Below, piece after piece: positions 32,064-33,841 of a stretch of 33,841 bases of DNA (position 1 is the stretch's first letter; every line of letters begins with the position of its first letter). Both the position numbers and the translations under genes were made by a program. The stretch comes from Clostridium sp. CAG:609. Lineage in GTDB: Bacteria; Bacillota_I; Bacilli_A; RF39; UBA660. The stretch lies in contig FR903545.1 in NCBI GenBank assembly GCA_000438075.1, positions 1-33,841 of the forward strand, read 5' to 3'. The notes under the pieces are model-generated. The model was not told the DNA's origin and did not search any database. It was given only the letters and a program-made list of their open reading frames with translations.

Positions 32064-32971
32064 AATGTTTTTCCTATTTTTCTTTTTAATGTTAACCTTG
32101 TTATTATATACCAAATTAGTAGTTGAGTTATAACCATTATAATTGGTTCAATTAACTTATCACAAAAACCTAGTGAAAAATACGAGAATATTGAATTATA
32201 AAAAATAAGTGGAGTTATTGAAAGAACATACATTATAAGTGAATATACCATTATTGTAGTTATAAAAACCAATGTACAAATAGATTTATTCTTAAAGAAG
32301 CATGTCACAAAAATTGAAATTAGCGTCAGAATCGAAACGTATGCAAAAGAAACTAAAAAATCTAATGCTATTAATAGTAATGGATTATATACGTATGCAT
32401 TATATAAGAAAGCTTCATTAACGTAACTTGCATTAACTATAACATGATTATAAGAAATTCCATTGTAAAAAAATATACATAAAATTATTAAATATAAAAT
32501 TCGTGGTAAAGTGATAATTAAACTATTATATATTACTTCACTCATTATAGTTTTTTTATTATAACTGTTAATTCCCATTCTTAATATTTTGCTACTACAA
32601 AAATTATTATAAATATCTTCATACATGTTACTATTTACATTAAAAAATACTAATAGTGGAACTAAAAAAGAATATATTTTAAATGGCGATTGACCAAAAG
32701 ATAAAACATAAAGATATAGTGAGGACATAATATTTTGAACGTCATTTTCAATATATATTAATATTTTTCCGTCTATTATTAAATTATTGATATTACCATT
32801 TAAGTATTTTGAAATATAATAACTTAAATAATAATCAAAGTAATTAATTACATTATAAAAGAATTCATTTTTTATTGATAAGAAAGAAAGAATAAATATT
32901 AAAAAAATACTAAAAATTATATATTTGCTACTTTTTTCTTTTAATTTTGTTTTTATTAATCTTTTATACAT
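32060..32971 (-). CDS. ABC-2 type permease-like membrane protein (first)
   Basis: 303 residues with about six TM segments: one near the N terminus (YIIFSIFLIFILSFLSI), a long loop of about 80 residues, then five or six in the C-terminal two thirds (e.g. LLIALDFLVSFAYVSILTLI). This is the layout of ABC-2 permeases (TM1, large outside loop, TM bundle). The ATG at 32971 has GGAGGG directly upstream and is preferred over one eleven codons earlier. First transporter gene after the stem-loop that separates it from the secreted-protein gene. Confidence 0.75.
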   Translation of the reverse strand: MYKRLIKTKLKEKSSKYIIFSIFLIFILSFLSIKNEFFYNVINYFDYYLSYYISKYLNGNINNLIIDGKILIYIENDVQNIMSSLYLYVLSFGQSPFKIYSFLVPLLVFFNVNSNMYEDIYNNFCSSKILRMGINSYNKKTIMSEVIYNSLIITLPRILYLIILCIFFYNGISYNHVIVNASYVNEAFLYNAYVYNPLLLIALDFLVSFAYVSILTLISIFVTCFFKNKSICTLVFITTIMVYSLIMYVLSITPLIFYNSIFSYFSLGFCDKLIEPIIMVITQLLIWYIITRLTLKRKIGKTL

Positions 32972-32980
32972 TTTCCCTCC

Positions 32981-33020
32981 AAAAAAATTACAGGAAGAAA
33001 TCAAAGATATGATTTCTTCC
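32981..33020 (-). terminator. Partial terminator between secreted-protein gene and transporter genes
   Basis: GGAAGAAATCA (32993-33003) and TGATTTCTTCC (33010-33020) form a perfect 11-base-pair stem with a 6-base loop. On the minus strand seven T's follow after a 5-base gap, then the permease ribosome binding site. Confidence 0.65.
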
Positions 33021-33033
33021 CATATAAGTTCAA

Positions 33034-33522
33034 TTAGTCAGTAAATACTAAATTACCTTTAGATGTAAAACTGTTTAACCAGTTTTCATTACTGAATGAT
33101 AAACCATATTGACTACCTTTGATTATACATGCATAATCCCCAACATTTTTTCCATTACAATGTGTTAAAAGATTGTAACTGAATGATGAAGGAGTTGTTG
33201 CATCCATTACACCTCTGAATAGTATGTTACCAGTTCTACCTGCACCTTCAAACTTTACGTATGCACTGGTTGTTTGCCATTTATTTTGGTATTTTGTTGC
33301 TAATGCAGTATGTATTGCTGCTTTACCTGAACTAGCAGTGATATTATTTAAAGCAAATCTATAAGAAACCGTTGGTATTGTTGTTCCTTCAACTGCCTTG
33401 TTTTTTTCTTGTTTATTCAATGTTATTGAATATCCTTGATACATTGTTGCTGCTTGTGGTTTAGCTTCAAATACAAAAAACATACTTAAAGTTAAAAGCG
33501 ATAATAATAATAACTTTTTCAT
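33034..33522 (-). CDS. Secreted beta-rich protein, candidate bacteriocin or exported signal
   Basis: 162 residues. A Sec signal peptide (MKK, hydrophobic core LLLSLLTLSMFFVF) with probable cleavage after AKPQAA (about residue 25) leaves a mature part of about 137 residues. That part is rich in Ser, Thr, Asn, Gly and aromatics, likely all-beta (SITLNKQEKNKA; SYRFALNNITASSGKAAIHT; VKFEGAGRTGNILFRGV). Two Cys (LLTHCNGKNVGDYACIIKG) are twelve residues apart and could form a disulfide. The ATG at 33522 has AAAGGAGA upstream. A five-gene operon with permeases and ATPase follows. The layout (small exported protein, ABC, membrane proteins, two-component system) resembles lactococcin 972-like and DUF2712-type loci, but the sequence is not one I recognise. 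Confidence 0.75.
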   Translation of the reverse strand: MKKLLLLSLLTLSMFFVFEAKPQAATMYQGYSITLNKQEKNKAVEGTTIPTVSYRFALNNITASSGKAAIHTALATKYQNKWQTTSAYVKFEGAGRTGNILFRGVMDATTPSSFSYNLLTHCNGKNVGDYACIIKGSQYGLSFSNENWLNSFTSKGNLVFTD

Positions 33523-33548
33523 CTTACGTCTCCTTTCTGAAATATATT

Positions 33549-33571
33549 TTCGAAAGCAATTAACTTTCGAA
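33549..33571. repeat. Inverted repeat in the leader of the secreted-protein gene
   Basis: TTCGAAAG (33549-33556) and CTTTCGAA (33564-33571), perfect arms around AATTAA-type loop. It sits just upstream of the ribosome binding site; could stabilise the mRNA or be a binding site. Confidence 0.5.
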
Positions 33572-33596
33572 TAAAGCAATAAAACTCTTTTACACT

Positions 33597-33626
33597 GAGC
33601 TATATATAAATTATAAGTTATAGCTC
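33597..33626. promoter_or_regulatory. Inverted repeat in the promoter region of the secreted-protein operon
   Basis: GAGCTATA (33597-33604) and TATAGCTC (33619-33626) flank a minus-strand TATAAT (33610-33615) that has no -35. Such a site could bind an activator such as the OmpR-type regulator in this window (inference). Confidence 0.45.
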
Positions 33627-33641
33627 TTACAATTTCATGTT

Positions 33642-33669
33642 ATCATATACTTCAAAAAAACACACGCAA
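33642..33669 (-). promoter_or_regulatory. Alternative promoter of the secreted-protein operon
   Basis: Minus strand TTGCGT (33664-33669), 16-base spacer, TATGAT (33642-33647). Confidence 0.35.
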
Positions 33670-33689
33670 TTTTGACTTTACATCTTGCT

Positions 33690-33841
33690 ATTTTTTTTAA
33701 CATTCGCAAGTTAACCATTCATGAACCTGTTACATTTACTTCTTTTGCAAGCTGCTGAGTAGTTTTTTCCCTTCTTCTAAGTAAATTATCCAACAAAAAA
33801 GGTCTTATGAAAAATAAGGTTCTTCGAAATCTGGTGGGGAG
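33690..33841 (-). pseudogene. Fragment of a helix-turn-helix regulator, decayed and cut by the window edge
   Basis: The minus strand reads LLRRREKTTQQLAKEVNVTGS and then a TGA. This is the first half of an XRE or phage-repressor type HTH (xTTQQLAKEVNVTxS). Just beyond, the same frame resumes with NLRMLKKIARCK, similar to the second half (helix after the HTH), without the recognition helix between. It looks like a regulator with a small internal deletion, or one end of a larger relic beyond the edge. No start or ribosome binding site in the window. Confidence 0.35.

Noticed and set aside
1..33841. Mycoplasma genetic code (TGA as Trp)
   Set aside because: Several conserved genes end at or use TGA as stop (e.g. 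ATGA junctions at 28063 and 32060) and Trp is coded by TGG.
1..33841. CRISPR array, riboswitch, T-box, rRNA
   Set aside because: No regularly spaced repeats, no recognisable riboswitch or T-box core and no rRNA sequence seen on either strand.

Overview
The window comes from a strongly AT-rich, low-GC Gram-positive bacterium. The gene order is of Bacilli type: a rimP-nusA-rnpM-infB-rbfA-truB cluster, a SUF operon with SufU, a family II CBS-type pyrophosphatase, and AGGAGG-like ribosome binding sites. Small genome-style traits (short RimP, short SufD, no sufS in the suf operon, no ylxQ, decayed genes) and gut-type families of unknown function suggest an uncultured or gut Bacilli/Erysipelotrichia-like lineage (e.g. 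RF39-like); that placement is inference. TGA works as a stop here, so this is the standard bacterial code, not the Mycoplasma code.

Left part (1-8050), accessory: two paralogous membrane-anchored surface proteins, one with a GC-rich, foreign-looking 3' tail. Debris of mobile or regulatory genes lies around them (a candidate IS3-family end, a transposase-like fragment, a decayed XRE gene). Next is a tight minus-strand operon of a short-chain dehydrogenase, two paralogous LRR proteins sharing a very conserved unknown N-terminal domain, and a 93-residue protein between them. Two near-identical palindromes stand just upstream of the operon.

Middle part (8050-23134), mostly core: a CBS-domain Mn-pyrophosphatase; uvrB on the plus strand with a consensus promoter and a possible LexA box; an unrecognised 665-residue protein with a consensus promoter overlapped by a perfect palindrome; the rimP to truB translation/transcription operon with a GNAT-like insertion gene; and a csoR-sufC-sufD-sufU-sufB operon. 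The suf promoter carries a CsoR-like GC-tract operator between -35 and -10. A divergently transcribed tRNA-Thr(GGT) follows.

Right part (23135-33841), accessory: a HAD phosphatase, a region with at least one frameshifted gene and a tiny ORF, then a minus-strand block. That block holds a secreted beta-rich protein with a signal peptide, two membrane permeases, an ABC ATPase and a membrane-anchored protein (a candidate secreted-peptide/export/immunity locus), an XRE-transmembrane protein, an OmpR-type regulator with its histidine kinase, and a two-TM protein. The secreted protein is separated from its transporter genes by a stem-loop with a T run, as in loci where the precursor is made in excess. 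This block, the CsoR-controlled suf operon and the LRR/SDR operon are the best places to look for undescribed biology.
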